Part shown: in pieces, positions 50,214 through 61,487 of the stretch
How positions within the stretch are numbered: position 1 is the first letter of the stretch
Layout of the letters: each line of letters starts with the position of its first letter
From: Morinoia aosen
Lineage: Eukaryota; Arthropoda; Malacostraca; Amphipoda; Talitridae
Assembly (NCBI GenBank): GCA_030386875.1
Contig: CM059575.1
Location: forward strand, 17,198,293-17,262,292
Direction: 5' to 3'
DNA: 64,000 nucleotides
The notes under the pieces: model-generated
Databases searched by the model: none
Told to the model about the DNA's origin: nothing
Seen by the model: only the letters and a program-made list of their open reading frames with translations
Translations under genes and position numbers: made by a program

Positions 50214-50899
50214 GCATTATTATTATTGTTATTATTATTGTTATTATTATTATATAAGACGTATCACCATCGAAGACGTTACATAAATGTTTTATCGGTA
50301 TATTCGATATTCCCTAGTTCGTCATTTTTACAGTTGATCTAGGGCAAATATTATTTCTGTTGTCGCCGTGTGGCGGCATAGTTGCAATTTTGAGGCAAAT
50401 AACGTTTCGTTGAGTGATGGCATGGTGGGCCGTTCAGTTCACTCGAATCAGGCGAAAGACCACTAAGCCTCCCCCCTGCCAACCTACGCTTCGTGTTGAG
50501 CGCCTCTGCCACCACGTGCCGGTCCGCAAATCAACTTCGTACACAAACTATAGAAGTTGGTGCATTTTTGATTAAGTTAGCAATTACTGATGAGGTCCGG
50601 TAAAGGTATAGTTTTATTAGTGGTAGCTGGTACCCCCATGCGGGGGTTCCAGCTATCCACCCACACTTGGCCGAGCGGCTCACCCATGCTGGAACCCCCT
50701 GTCCCCAGGCAGGGCGCCGAGTGCTGCAGCATATTTTGCTCTGCCATCTCACTTATCCACGTTAAAATAGTGCTGGCACACCGACCTCGGTCTCCCCATA
50801 ACTTTAGTCTCTGTGCCTGCACCACCCAACTATATATATATTATTAAGAGCGCCGATAGAATGTAAATAGAAGTATTAGGGTTCTCTGTAGTCCGACGG
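50214..50899 (-). mobile_element. LINE (I/Jockey-like), 3' part with (TAA)n tail
   Basis: On the minus strand this is the 3' end of a non-LTR retrotransposon. Its coding part lies beyond the Gypsy insertion at 63601-64000. The segment here is mostly 3' UTR and ends in a (TAA)n tract (50215-50254) that abuts the Helitron Rep frame. A (TAA)n tail is typical of I-clade elements. Confidence 0.7.
50215..50254. repeat. (TTA)n / (TAA)n tract, LINE tail
   Basis: ATT triplets with two GTT interruptions, at the junction between the LINE and the Helitron. Confidence 0.95.
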
Positions 50900-51258
50900 T
50901 GTAATATCGCTATTTTCAGTACGACATTAGGTTTGTGTAAGAGGAAGCTTTGACTTCAATTCGCTTAGCCGAATACCAGGCAGGAGCAAAGGAAACGCAC
51001 ATCAGGACTTCTAGTATTGTACTGGTCTCCGTAGTTCACACAGCTTGCTATTAGGTCTAGTTCGTAACAATGGCGCCGGCGGTAGGGGCGCTTCCGACCC
51101 AACTGGTGCTCGTAAACGCCAGGCGCCCATCGGCTCTTCCGGCGGATGCCCTATCAAGACATGTGACCCGAAGCTATAAGGCGTCCGTGTCGAGCGAGAC
51201 TCATAAATTTCAACCGCCGGAAGTCCCATTAACACCACCAGTACTTCACTATACAACA
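50900..51258 (-). repeat. 3' LTR of the Gypsy element
   Basis: 359 bp; preceded on the minus strand by a polypurine tract AAAGGGAGGGAAGT (51259-51272), where plus-strand synthesis would be primed. Confidence 0.93.
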
Positions 51259-51303
51259 ACTTCCCTCCCTTTAGATGAATATATGACAAAGGGAAGGAAT
51301 AAC

Positions 51304-52524
51304 TCAACAACCTATTCGTATTACAGGTTTAGTTATTCTACTTGATCTACGAGGTTCATTTTGTACAGGTGAACTGTTAACCGGTTGCAAAGCAGGAGTC
51401 TCTGCTGCCCCACTACGGATAGACTCCAACCTACTGTGCAACAACTGATTTGAGTGTCTCTTCCAGATTACATTTAATGATGATATTTGAACATGAAAGA
51501 TATTAACAGCCACTTTACTAACAATAATTCTCTTCAGCCATTTGGGAACGTTTCTTAAATTCAGAGCAAGAACATGATCCCCAACATCAAATTGAGTTAC
51601 ATTCATAGGCTTAGACCTGGACACAGAATATTTAGGATGAACTCTATCTCTGGAAGTAACAAATTTACGATTGTTCAGCGCAACAGAGGGAGCAATTTTT
51701 GTAACACTATGCGGAATACAATGCGATTGAGATAATGCTTTTGCTAGACGGGATTTGAACGATTCGGAAGAAGAGAGTTTTTCAACAGGTCTTTAATGAC
51801 TCTTACCCCCCTCTCAGCTTGACCATTGCTTGCTGGAGAGTAGGGCGGAGGTGTAAGGTGCTCAATGCCGTTGGCAATTAGAAAATCTTTAAAGTCTTGA
51901 GATGAAAAGTTAGAAGCACTGTCACTTACGAGCACATCACACAACCCGTTTCTGCTGAAAATCATTCTCAACGCATCGACAGTATCTGACACACTCGTGG
52001 ATGGTACCACTTCGCATTCAACTATATTTAGATAATGCATCTACAGCAATGAAAACAATTTTATTCTCGTATAAAAAGTGATCGACATGAATACGTTCAA
52101 AAGGACGAGAAGGAGTAGGCCATTCTACGTTTCTAGACTTCGGCTTTGCTCGATTTAATTGACATTGAGGGCAACATTTTACGATGTCTTCAATAGTTCT
52201 GTCCATTCCGGGAAACCAAATAACAGATCTGGCTAACGACTTCATGCCACAAATGCCAGGATGTCCATCATGAAATGTTTCAAAAACTAAACTACGCAAT
52301 GACTTGGGAATTAAAACCCTTTCTTTATAATGTATACAACCTTTCATGATGGTCATCTGAGGTAGCAGTTTCTTAAATTTAGACAAATTAGGGTTAGGTT
52401 TAGGAGGCATGCCAAACTTTATGTAGTGTTTAAGTTGGCATAGTTTGCTATCCATATCAATATGAGTTTTTATATTTTCACACGTGACAGGAGCTTTATC
52501 GAGAGAGTTCACTGCAAAAATCAT
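51304..52524 (-). pseudogene. Gypsy integrase
   Basis: The zinc-binding HHCC region is seen as FHDGHPGICGMKSLAR and CCPQCQLNRAK. The DDE core follows with HVDHFLYENKIVFIAVDALS, then, after a frameshift near 52030, VLVSDSASNFSSQDF and YSPASNGQAERGV, which supply the second Asp and the Glu. A C-terminal tail (51624-51304) contains VGDHVLALNL, similar to the GPY/F-type DNA-binding end. Confidence 0.88.
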
Positions 52525-52559
52525 TTCGTACGGTTCTAGTTCTTTTACCGTTGTGGGTA

Positions 52560-53605
52560 GGGGAAGCCTACTGAGACAACCGCTATTTACGTTACATTTA
52601 CCTTTCGAATAGCTGAAAACATAGTCAAACTGGGAAAGTCTGAGAGCCCATCTTTGAATTCGAGCGGAACAGTTGAGAGGTACACCCTTGTTATGTGCAA
52701 AAAGTTTACAAAGACGTTTTTGATCATCATGGATAATGAACTTAGCACCAAGTAGAAATTTCTTGAATTTCTCAACGCCAAAAACAACACTAAGGCTCTC
52801 TCTTTCAATGTTAGAGTAGTTTTGTTCTGCACTACTTAGAGATGTTGAAGCAAATTGAACAGGACACCAATCATGAGAAGGACTAACGCGTTACATGAGT
52901 ATGGCAACAACTCCAAAACCTGAACTATTAGTTTCAAGAAGAGTTTCATGGTTGGGATCAAACATCTTTAGAGGTTTATGCGAACGAAAGATGTCTTTGA
53001 TTATCTGGACACTTGTATCCTGTTCTGGAGTCCACCGGAACTGTACACTTTTCTTAAGAAGCAAATACAGAGGATACATGGCATTAGAAAAGTTGGGTAC
53101 AAAACGACTATAGAAAATACACAATCCGATGAAGGCTTGCAACTGTTTGAGATTTTTAGGAACAGGAGCATTGAGAATAGCGTCTACTTTCTCAGAGTTA
53201 GGGTGAACACCCTTGTTATCGAAAACGTACCCTAGATAAGACACACTATCAGTTAGAAAGGCACATTTAGATAGATTTAAGCGAAATCCAGCATTTTTAA
53301 GGACAGACAGGACTTTGTCAAGAACTTTCAAATGAGCATCATATGATGAGGTCAAAATGAGTAGGTCATCCTGGTACACAATGATGTTATCGATGCCAGA
53401 AAGAGTCCTATTCATGAATACTTGAAAATACCGGGGCTTGCACGTAAACCATAGGGTAAGTAATTGTACATAAATAGACCTTCAGAGGTGTTAATGGTCG
53501 TAACCTTCTTTGATTCTTCGTCCAACGGAATTTGCAAAAACGCGTTTGACAAATCAATTTTTGAGAAAAACTTAGCGTCTCCGACTTGAGAAATGACATG
53601 GTCAA
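52560..53605 (-). pseudogene. Gypsy reverse transcriptase (palm) and RNase H
   Basis: Resumes after the hAT with FFSKIDLSNAFLQIPL (first catalytic Asp) and YLPYGLRASPGIF. After a frameshift near 53412 the catalytic box IIVYQDDLLIL and the GYVFDNKGVHPN and LKQLQAFIGLC regions follow. The RNase H start, TNSSGFGVVAILM, runs into a stop at about 52891. Further RNase H sequence lies in other frames to about 52560. Inactive. Confidence 0.88.
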
Positions 53606-53615
53606 TACAGACCGA

Positions 53616-53760
53616 CCGGGGCCCCGGCCCCGGCCCCGGCCAACCCCGGTCATTTTGGCTGACCCCGGCCCCGGCCCCGGCAAGCCCCGACAATTTTTGC
53701 AGACCCCGGCCCCGACCCCGGCCCCGGCAAAATAGTGCCCTAAGCCGGGGTTTTGGCCGG
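53616..53760. repeat. GGCCCC-rich subterminal array (left end of hAT)
   Basis: Repeated CCCCGGCCCCGG blocks separated by short spacers. A similar array occurs in inverse arrangement at 61385-61470. Confidence 0.9.
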
Positions 53761-54010
53761 GGTTTTTAGTTTTTTACTACACCTTTTTCACTTCAAATTA
53801 ATCCAAATCAAGGTCAATTTAATCCAAGATAAGTTCAATTTAATCCAAGTCAGATTCAAATTAATCCGAGTCAAGTTTAAATTAATCCAAGACAAGTTCA
53901 AATTAATGCAATTTAAATTCAAATTAAGCGTGCTAAGTATCCAGCATCAGGAAGCAGAATGTGATTCAGATCTTTGAGCGGAGTAACATATAGAAATCAA
54001 CTATAAAAAA

Positions 54011-56819
54011 CCCATTAAAGCCGAGTGGCAGGAAATCCTGCCATCTAATAAAAAATTAATATAAAATTATAATTTTCAGAAAGTTAGTCAAGTTTTGGTT
54101 CAGTTGTGTTTTGGTTAGGTTCAGTTAGCTACATTCCAATTTTCACAAGTCTAGCGCTTGACAACTGTCTTCAGCAGCAGTCTGAATAGAGCCGAGTGAG
54201 GTGCAGCTCGGCTCAGCCAGCAATGGCGCGGAAACAATGGTGTGTATATAGATAACAGTGAACAAAATATTAGCTTGTTATAGCTCAAACTACTCTTGAA
54301 TAGTGTTAGAATATGCTTGTTATTGTATTTTTGAAATTTATGACACGAAATTTTAATTATCAAACAAATAAAGTGAAGTGGCAGGATATCCTGCCACTCG
54401 TCATCAAATACATGAATTCTGCCTATATATGATGAAAATGTTTCTTATATCAATAATACTGAATATATAATAAAATAAAATGGATGAATTGCTTATAAAA
54501 ATATATTCTACCCTCAACAGGCTCAACGATAATTAAATCCTTGATCTTTTATTGAAAAGTGAGGACAATGATAGTGACAGTGAAACAGGTGTCGTTATTA
54601 GTATTGTTTCTCCGCTTCAGGATCCTAACGCAATGACGGATTGTGATTCTGACGACACCGACGGCGAGGTGACTTGCAGCCTTCATCATCTTCCCTGTCG
54701 AATTCTACTCACTAACCAGCTCACCACGGACAATGATAATGCGACAGAAATAGAAAACGTCACAGAAAATGAAGTTGCTAATGCGCCAAAGACATCAAAA
54801 AGAACAAAATCATAACAGTCATCACAAAAGAAATCTCTCCCTGCATGGAAAAAATTACGCAAAATAAATCTGCTGATGAAAATCCTGATTTTGAAAAGTG
54901 TTCTTCTAAAACCTAGTAGGAACAAATCATGTTCAAGCCTGAACAAATTTTAGACAGAATGATTTGTTGAAAAGATTTGTCATCAAAGTAAGGTTTGTGC
55001 CATGCAAAAGTCTCTTCCTTCAGAATGTATGACTTCTGAAAACCAGGGGATATTTTTGGCAATCCTATTACTCTCAGAGTACAACAAACTTCCCTGCAGA
55101 CCAATGAGGAGGGATACATTTGAACAAACAATGGCAACGATAATCGAATTTATAAAGTCCGGTCCATGTTTGAACACTTGAATAAAGTTTGCAAACTAGA
55201 GGAAATCCCAGAATATTCAAGTATAGATGAAGTGATGATCCCCTATTATGGTAAACATGGTGATAAGCACTGTCCCAAAGGAAAACCTATACGGTTTCGC
55301 TTCAAACTGTGGGCTGCCTTCTCAGCGGATGGCTCTCTACTGCATGTAGAGCCGTATTGCGGCATTCACACCAGGATTCCTGGTGCAGGCTTTGGTCATG
55401 GCCCAAATGTAGTATTGGAGATGGTTCATCAATTGAAATTACGGCCAGGGCAGCATGTGGTTTTTGGTAACCAGTTCGCTAACATTCCTCGGCTGAAAAA
55501 ACCATCGAAAATGAAGGTTGGGGCTACGAGGACTTTGAGAGAAGATGGGTAGCAAAAGGCCCCAATAATGACGAAGGCCAACAATAAAGAAGCCTCGTGG
55601 CAACATGGAGGAAGCCTTCACTGGAAACGTATCTGTGGTGAAGTGGAAGGATAATAAGCCCGTGAAGGTCGCTTCAGACATGTTCAAAAATCATCCACTT
55701 CAGGAGGCCTCCAAGTGGGACAAGGCTGAAAAGTACCACATACCTGTGGACATGCCTCATTCGATAAGCATTTATAACAAATTCTTGGGGGGTGTAGATC
55801 TTTTCGATCAAGCGGTATTATCATACAGAATAAGGATTCGATCCAAAAAATGATGGTGGCTTATTTTCGCTTTTAGCGTCAATGCACAAACGGTTTGTTC
55901 ATGGAGACTTTACATAGAGAAATAATACATCTCACTGCTTGAATTTACCCGTCATGTGTCAATCACCATAATGACAAAATCTGGCACCTAAAAGAAAAGG
56001 CCTGGTCCAAAGGAGCTGCCGAGAGGTCCGGCCTATCAAGCGTTCGGTTCAACGCAGTTCAGTTGGCTAATGAAGGGGGAAAACCCAATGCTCGACGTTT
56101 GCAATGTTCCTCTAGAGCAATATTCGTGTGTAAAATGTGTGACATCCCTCTTCACTCCGAATGCATGGAGCCCTTCCACACAAAATGAGTTGAAAAGAAT
56201 GAAAATATGTGATCTATTATATAGGAAACATCAACTACTTTTTGTATATCCTAGGCACTTTTTATACTCAGAGCTTTAGTATAATTTATCAATACATGGA
56301 AATTATTATAAATATATTCTTATAAAGAAACTCATTATTATATTATTATATTGAAAGGTTATATTTGTCTAAATGCCAGAATTTTGTTGCATAGTTTTAG
56401 TCTCGAATTTTATTTTTCACAAACGGGTGTGCTTCTATAGTTATTCTACCCTTGTGATAAAGGAACACATTTTCACCGAACGTATTTATTGTGTTATTTT
56501 ATAAATTTTAATATAATTTTTTATCTAATATCTCTACCTAGAATTATATATACATGGGTAAATACATCATGCTCAATCCTTTTTGTTTTAATTTAATGTA
56601 CACACATACATTTTGAAGTTATTTAAATGGAAATGTGGACTCCAATGAAATCCATGTATTTATAGACGAGTGGCAGGATTTCCTGCCAGTCAAAAAATCA
56701 TGGTTCCCATTAAATTTTTCCCATTTTTATGGTTTGACATTATAAAAAGGGCCCTAACTAACAAATTCCTACAGAAAAATTATTAATACCTTGCCCCAAT
56801 AATTTTCGTCCTTAATGGG
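54011..56819 (+). mobile_element. piggyBac-type transposon
   Basis: Ends CCCATTAAAGCCGA and (reversed) CCCATTAAGGACGA are inverted, with CCC/GGG termini as in piggyBac. The right flank is TTAA (56820-56823). The left TTAA is lost along with a few flanking bases, as judged from the other arm of the host element. Subterminal palindromes GTGGCAGGAAATCCTGCCA and relatives occur near 54022, 54378 and 56668. Confidence 0.85.
54552..56279 (+). pseudogene. piggyBac transposase (DDE_Tnp_1_7), broken
   Basis: The acidic N-terminal segment is at 54552-54815 (VSPLQDPNAMTDCDSDD). The catalytic core is at 55166-55552 with SIDEVMIPYYGKHG and PIRFRFKLWAAFSADG; the D of IDE is a catalytic Asp, and the second (usual DN-Y/F-F) reads FGNQFANIPRL, so Asp is replaced by Gly. 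A further part at 55605-55853 contains GGVDLFDQAVLSYRIRIR. A C-terminal cysteine-containing tail is at 56070-56160. Stops and frameshifts separate the pieces. Confidence 0.87.
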
Positions 56820-57999
56820 TTAACTATACATTAAAGTTGTTTTCAATTCTACATCAATGGCAGTTTGCATCCATTCAATTATTTATGTTCAAAAACAATT
56901 TTATGTTACACATGCACATACACATAGTAGTATCGAGGAACGATGCGTTAAACTTTACTCATATAGAGATTTATATGCGTAACATTTCGTTTTATCACAT
57001 ATATAAAGTCATGTATGCACCCAACTACGAAAGATTACCATTGGATGATATGTAGATTTAAACTTTAAAAGAAATATAGCAACAAAGTCTGTTTTTGCTT
57101 GTTCAAACGATTTTTGTATAAATAAGTTTCAATTTTTTTCATCGATCTAGATGATATATTTGCCTAGGCCTATTCATTTGAAGGGATGGCACAATTTTTA
57201 TTGCTATTGCAGGATTGTATCTGTGTACCAATGTCCTCATTTAAATTGTAATCAAATGGTGTCGTACATAAGTACTCAGTGAATCGCATTTGCTCATTTA
57301 TTTTAAAGGTTGAACCTTCACATCGTCCAGTGGCAATCATTTGTAATTGCATGCACGTATGATTTCATGAATGTGATAAAGTAGAATTTCAGGCATGTAA
57401 ATCGTTAAATGAGTGTAAATAAATCCTCGATACTATGTGTATCTTTAACATAAAAGTACCTTTGAACATAATTATTTGAATGGATGCATACTGCCATTAA
57501 CTTAGAATTATAAAACAACTTTAATGTGTAGTATAATACGAAGTTTTTTATAATTGACTTCTAACTGTTACTCCGCTCACAGATCTGAATCACACTCCGC
57601 CTCCTGATGCCGGATACTTAGCACATTTTACGACAGCTTGTTTTAATACTGCAGAATTTTTATGTATTCCTTGCTGGAAGGAAAAACGTTTTTCTTACTC
57701 ATCACATCCAACAGATACATTTTTAATACAAAAAACGCTCAAGTTAACGAGGGACCTATGTCGATTCTTAATTCAACTTGGGGCTGGATTAATTTGAACT
57801 TGACTTGGATTAATTTAAACATGACTTGGATTAATTTGAACTCGACTTGGACTAATTTGAACTTGACTTGGATTGATATGAATTTTATTTGGATTAATTT
57901 GAACTTGACTTGGATTAAATTGAAGTTGATTTGGATTAATTTGAACTTGACTTGGATTAATAATTTGAAGTGAATAAAGCGTAGCGTGCCCGGCTACCC

Positions 58000-58993
58000 G
58001 CACGTGAGAAATTCACGTGTCTTTTAAATAAATTTAAAATGATTTCTCTAGAGATTTGTGATTTCATTGCACTCCTGAAGAACATGCAGTCACTAAGAAG
58101 AAAAAGCAGTATTTATGCTACCATCCAGTGTAATTATAATCCAGTGCGCAGTTATTGACATGAAAGAATCGCGACTTGGAGAAGTCCTAAAGCGGTCCAT
58201 AGACGATCAATTTTATTGTAAATATAATTGACAATAGTGAATATTGACAATTAAATTGATTGTCTGTGGGCTTGATTGACGACCGTCAAATAATTGACTT
58301 AGCGGGCAAAAAACAATTCATCAATATATTGAGTCAATGATATTGACAATTAAATTGATCGTCTATGGGGCACCTAATATCAGCAGTTATTGATGAGACG
58401 CTATTTTCGTTGATTTACTTTTGTATTTCCTCTGAAATAGCAAACTGAATTTGGATACTGAAGTCCGGAATTAGTCTTGTTGTAATTACCTTCTCTAATG
58501 AAACTTTAAACTCCTTATTCAAAAATCCTACAAAATAAAAAAGTTTCCTTTTCCATAGGGTCGTAAGGATTGAGCGTGTCACAAATCCAGTAAATTAACA
58601 ATTTTTCTCTATGTATTTGGTCAGTATTATTTGGTTCCCAGTGTTTAGACTGAGTAAATGTTTCTTTTAAAGTCAGCTGTTTGCCAGTAGACGAAGACGA
58701 CTTGCTGCAATCGGCAGTTTTGTCACTGCTGCTCCCTAAACTGTCTTTATTTGTTTTCAATACATAGACGTATAGTGCTTCTTCTTGTTCGTTTTGTTTC
58801 TATTTTTCAATTTTTTCGTTGTTTGATTTTTCTTCAGCTGCCAGGAATTGATAATTTTTTGTCGATTTTAGATTGGCCATATATATTTCGTTGAGAAAGT
58901 TTTTTAAGATGCACCAGCCGCTCCTCGTCGCATATTTGCTTCACAAATGGAGCACACTTCAATTTCTATACTCTTCACTGATATATAAAAGGA
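58000..58993 (-). pseudogene. hAT transposase with BED finger, broken
   Basis: Starts near 58993 with MTKSSALAVWDSFYISVKS and VCSICEANMRRG, a BED-type zinc finger (W..F..C..C) that stops early. A second frame (58760-58515) contains KQLTLKETFTQSKHW and LLIYWICDTLNPYD, the dimerisation/linker region of hAT transposases. Near 58490-58390 TTRLIPDF and ITAD lead up to the catalytic domain. The Harbinger MITE at 58191-58374 sits within this catalytic segment. Beyond it the frame TSPSRDSFMSITAHW matches the hAT D-x-W-T-S block. The rest, with the hAT C-terminal dimerisation domain, is missing. Confidence 0.82.
58191..58374. mobile_element. Harbinger-type MITE inside the hAT transposase
   Basis: 184 bp with ends AGCGGTCCATAGACGATCAA and (reversed) GGTGCCCCATAGACGATCAA, flanked on both sides by TAA. 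Same family as 41346 and 44880. Confidence 0.88.
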
Positions 58994-59559
58994 ATCCCAT
59001 ACTGCTAACGCACTACTTTTAGTCATTATACCGGGTGTCCCACAAAAATGTCAGAGTTTTAATTGATGATATTTCCGCTTTAAATTAACATTTTAATTTT
59101 CATTTTTTCACAATATAGTACATTTTATTTCACTTTCGAACAATTTATGTTATTGAAAATCGTTTAATAACAACTTTACATTGATCGATTAACTGAAACG
59201 GATAGAAAAACTAATTTTTTGAAGGAAAATATTTTAAAAGACTATTGATATTATTCCTTATTTTGTACTTTCCAAAAAAACGAACAAACAAAAACCTAAA
59301 AGAGTTACAAAGCAATACATTAAATAAAGTTTAAATAAAATAGTAATTTAGAATCCTTCGACATACCCACCATTTCTTTCAGCAGGTATTGAGAAATGAA
59401 GAATATCACCAGTGTTGTTTTTAAAACTTTTCCTTCGAACAAATAGTTTTTCTGCCTCTTTCAGTACATCGATCACTGTAAAATAGTTATTAAACGATTT
59501 TAAAAAACTTGAACTATTTCTAAAATTAAAAGAAAAACCAATATAAAATGGAACATTCT

Positions 59560-59610
59560 TTTGATGGCAAACGTTTCGGAATCTCTGATTCCATCATCAG
59601 TGCTGTAAAA
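59560..59610 (-). ncRNA. Hammerhead-ribozyme-like motif (minus copy)
   Basis: The inverted partner of the motif at 60964. On the minus strand CTGATGA, the same stem II hairpin and GAAA span 59574-59600, within the left inverted arm. Confidence 0.45.
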
Positions 59611-59629
59611 CAAGGAATAAAATACCTAC

Positions 59630-59705
59630 TATGAAATACCTTGTGAAATACCTACTGTGAAATACCTACTGTGAAATACCTACTGTGAAATACCTACTGT
59701 GAATG
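59630..59705. repeat. 15-bp tandem repeat
   Basis: TACCTACTGTGAAA units, about five copies, just upstream of the truncated Penelope RT. Confidence 0.85.
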
Positions 59706-59762
59706 TATCGTATAGGAACAGTAGGTACCTAGACGATACATTCGTTTTGTTTCGTTCACAGG

Positions 59763-60620
59763 AAGAGGCCCTAAAATTCTTTGACTACATAAATGGATAT
59801 CATGCAAAGATAAATTTCACAATGGAAACTGAGCAGAATGATAAATTGCCATTTTAGACGTTCTCGTAAAGAAAACTAATTCAACGATCACCACCTCTGT
59901 TTATATAAAACCTACATTTACGGGATTATGTACCAATTTCCTCAGTTGCATTTACAAGGATTATAGTAAAACAAGTGTCACTGCATTATTGCATAGAGCA
60001 AACTGTATTTCAAATTCATATAAAATATTTCATGACGAAGTGGAATATATCACTAAGTTATTTGTACAAAATAAATACCCTGTATCTTTAATGAACAATC
60101 TGGTTAAAAAGTCTCTAGACAAAAAACTTTCCCCTTCGTGTATACAATTCTGACCGCACCAAAGCAGAAAGTTTTCGTCGAGCTCTCTTTCTTGGGCTAT
60201 CTTTTCAAGGAGATGAGAAAGGATCTTTTATCTCTGATACACTCTCATTTTACTTTCATTGACGTGTTACCATTTTATAGAAATAGTTTTAAAATAAGTT
60301 CATTTTTCAATAGGAAAGAGCGTTTGGAAAATTGCCTGAGAAATGGTTGTGTCTACTTGTATAAATGTGATTGCTGCCTGCAGTCCTATGTTGGAAGTAC
60401 CACACTCCAGCAATTGATTCGTCACAGCCAACACTCTGGTATCTCCCATAGCATCGGCCGTCCATACTCATCTCCCTCCCAGTCAGCCATCAGAGATCAT
60501 TGCCATAGTTCAAACCACCCTTTCAAAAGTTCCAATTTCTCCATACTTTGCAGAACTGCAGAGGAATTTGACCTTAGAATTTTGGAATCATTTTTCAATT
60601 TACCCATCAACCTCAGCTAA
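59763..60620 (+). pseudogene. Penelope RT end plus GIY-YIG endonuclease
   Basis: The RT tail reads EEALKFFDYINGYHAKI and KPTFTGLCTNFLSCI, then SYKIFHDEVEYITKLF, as in the Penelope RT thumb region, with one stop at 59858. After a frame change, the 160-aa frame from 60138 holds NGCVYLYKCDCCLQSYVGST, the GIY-YIG motif as VYLY-YVG with the CX2C that is typical of Penelope endonucleases. SAIRDHC and the FDLRILES block (with the catalytic Glu) follow. The palm with the catalytic Asp pair is missing. Confidence 0.85.
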
Positions 60621-60678
60621 ATAATGATAAAAGTGCGATGAAATTAAATATTGCCCCAACTGTGTAAATAGGAGTGTG

Positions 60679-60708
60679 TTGGAATGTGTGTGTATCAGTG
60701 TGTGTGTG

Positions 60709-60745
<37 letters not shown>
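60679..60745. repeat. (GT)n microsatellite
   Basis: Near-continuous GT dinucleotides with a TTT interruption, downstream of the GIY-YIG frame. Confidence 0.95.
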
Positions 60746-60747
<2 letters not shown>

Positions 60748-60949
60748 CAGTTCTGTTACTTTGTGTAGATGTCATTGTGTGTTGATTCAATTGCTAGAAT
60801 TTAGGTGTATGTGTACGTTGGGCTTCGAATGTTTTAGAGAAATTCTGTTTTTATTTTTCATGCTTAGGCATAGCTGTTTTTCGATGTAGGTATAGTGATA
60901 TTAATTTCTTATAGCTTTTTCGCAATTTGTTCATTATCGTTTTTTATTC

Positions 60950-61010
60950 CTTGTTTTACAGCACTGATGATGGAATCAGAGATTCCGAAACGTTTGCCAT
61001 TAAAAGAACG
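60950..61010 (+). ncRNA. Hammerhead-ribozyme-like motif (plus copy)
   Basis: CTGATGA (60964-60970), a hairpin GGAATC-AGA-GATTCC, then GAAA (60987-60990), i.e. the hammerhead core with stem II. A possible short stem III, CGTT/AACG, is followed by a GTT triplet. Stem I pairing is not convincing. Penelope-like elements are known to carry such ribozymes in their terminal repeats. Confidence 0.5.
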
Positions 61011-61384
61011 TTCCCTTTTATATTGGTTCTTCTTTTCATTTTACGTAATAGATTTCCTAAAATAGATTTCGCCCTTTTGATTTCATTAAATTATTCGAAA
61101 AGGAAACAATATTTACCACATTGTGAGAAAAAGACAGTTCAAGTATGTTATTTTAAAGAGGAGATAGAATCAATTAAAAAGTCGGGGACATTTTTGTGGA
61201 ACACCCGGAACATTTAATTACTATTATTGTTTCTGTATTAAATAATTCAACAAGCACTGCAACTGCAAGTCTACAAGCTTTATTGCCTTGACATAAATAC
61301 ACACCCAACCGCAAACGTAATTCAACATGCATTGAGCCACTAACCGGCGTTATGCATTACGTCGTCGTGACACGTCCTGACACG

Positions 61385-61470
61385 GTCTGAACCCCAGCCC
61401 CGGCCCCGGCCCCGGCCGAAGTAAATTTGATAACCCCGGCCCCGGCCCCGGCCAAATTTTCAACCCCGGT
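61385..61470. repeat. GGCCCC-rich subterminal array (right end of hAT)
   Basis: CCCCGGCCCCGG blocks adjoining the right inverted terminus of the hAT. Confidence 0.9.
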
Positions 61471-61487
61471 CGGTCTATAATGGTCAA

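Larger units (their letters stand above)
44600..50214 (-). mobile_element. Helitron, interrupted by a Harbinger element
   Basis: A rolling-circle transposon on the minus strand whose 5' part is cut at about 50214 by the (TAA) tail of a LINE. Its coding region runs from 50212 to about 44600 and is split at 44880-47777 by a Harbinger element with TAA target duplications. Helitron termini (5' TC, 3' hairpin-CTRR) were not identified. Confidence 0.85.
53776..57985. mobile_element. Foldback-like element 2, split by piggyBac
   Basis: Outer ends ACTACACCTTTTTCACTTC (left) and CTACGCTTTATTCACTTC (right, reversed) are followed by 21-bp subrepeat arrays: 53790-53930 and, inverted, 57775-57970. Inverted similarity continues inward for hundreds of bases on both sides (GAGCGGAGTAACA near 53980 and near 57572 reversed), so the arms are roughly 0.6 kb or longer once the piggyBac is removed. 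The middle (57180-57430) resembles the middle of element 1 at 40.6-40.85 kb. No transposase of its own was found. Confidence 0.82.
59500..61060 (+). mobile_element. Penelope-like retroelement, 5'-truncated
   Basis: RT C-terminal and GIY-YIG endonuclease sequence (59763-60617) is flanked by inverted copies of about 110 bp (59500-59618 and 60948-61060) that contain GATTCCGAAACGTTTGCCAT. Inverted or partial copies of the terminal region are usual in Penelope-like elements. It is nested in the hAT, upstream of the transposase start. Confidence 0.82.
53606..61479 (-). mobile_element. hAT transposon inserted in the Gypsy RT
   Basis: Ends TACAGACCGACCGGGG (53606) and, reversed, TATAGACCGACCGGGG (61479) are 16-bp inverted repeats with one mismatch. 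ATGGTCAA at 53598-53605 and 61480-61487 is a perfect 8-bp target duplication, the hAT signature. Both subterminal regions are packed with GGCCCC hexanucleotides. The remaining hAT coding sequence is a minus-strand transposase at about 58990-58000. The element has been enlarged by a foldback-like element, a Harbinger MITE and a Penelope-like element. Confidence 0.9.

Noticed and set aside
50590..50847. 85-aa plus-strand frame in GC-rich sequence
   Set aside because: It lies antisense in the 3' UTR of a LINE and has no recognisable domain.
60674..60889. Cysteine/valine-rich 71-aa frame
   Set aside because: It is a translation of a (GT)n microsatellite.
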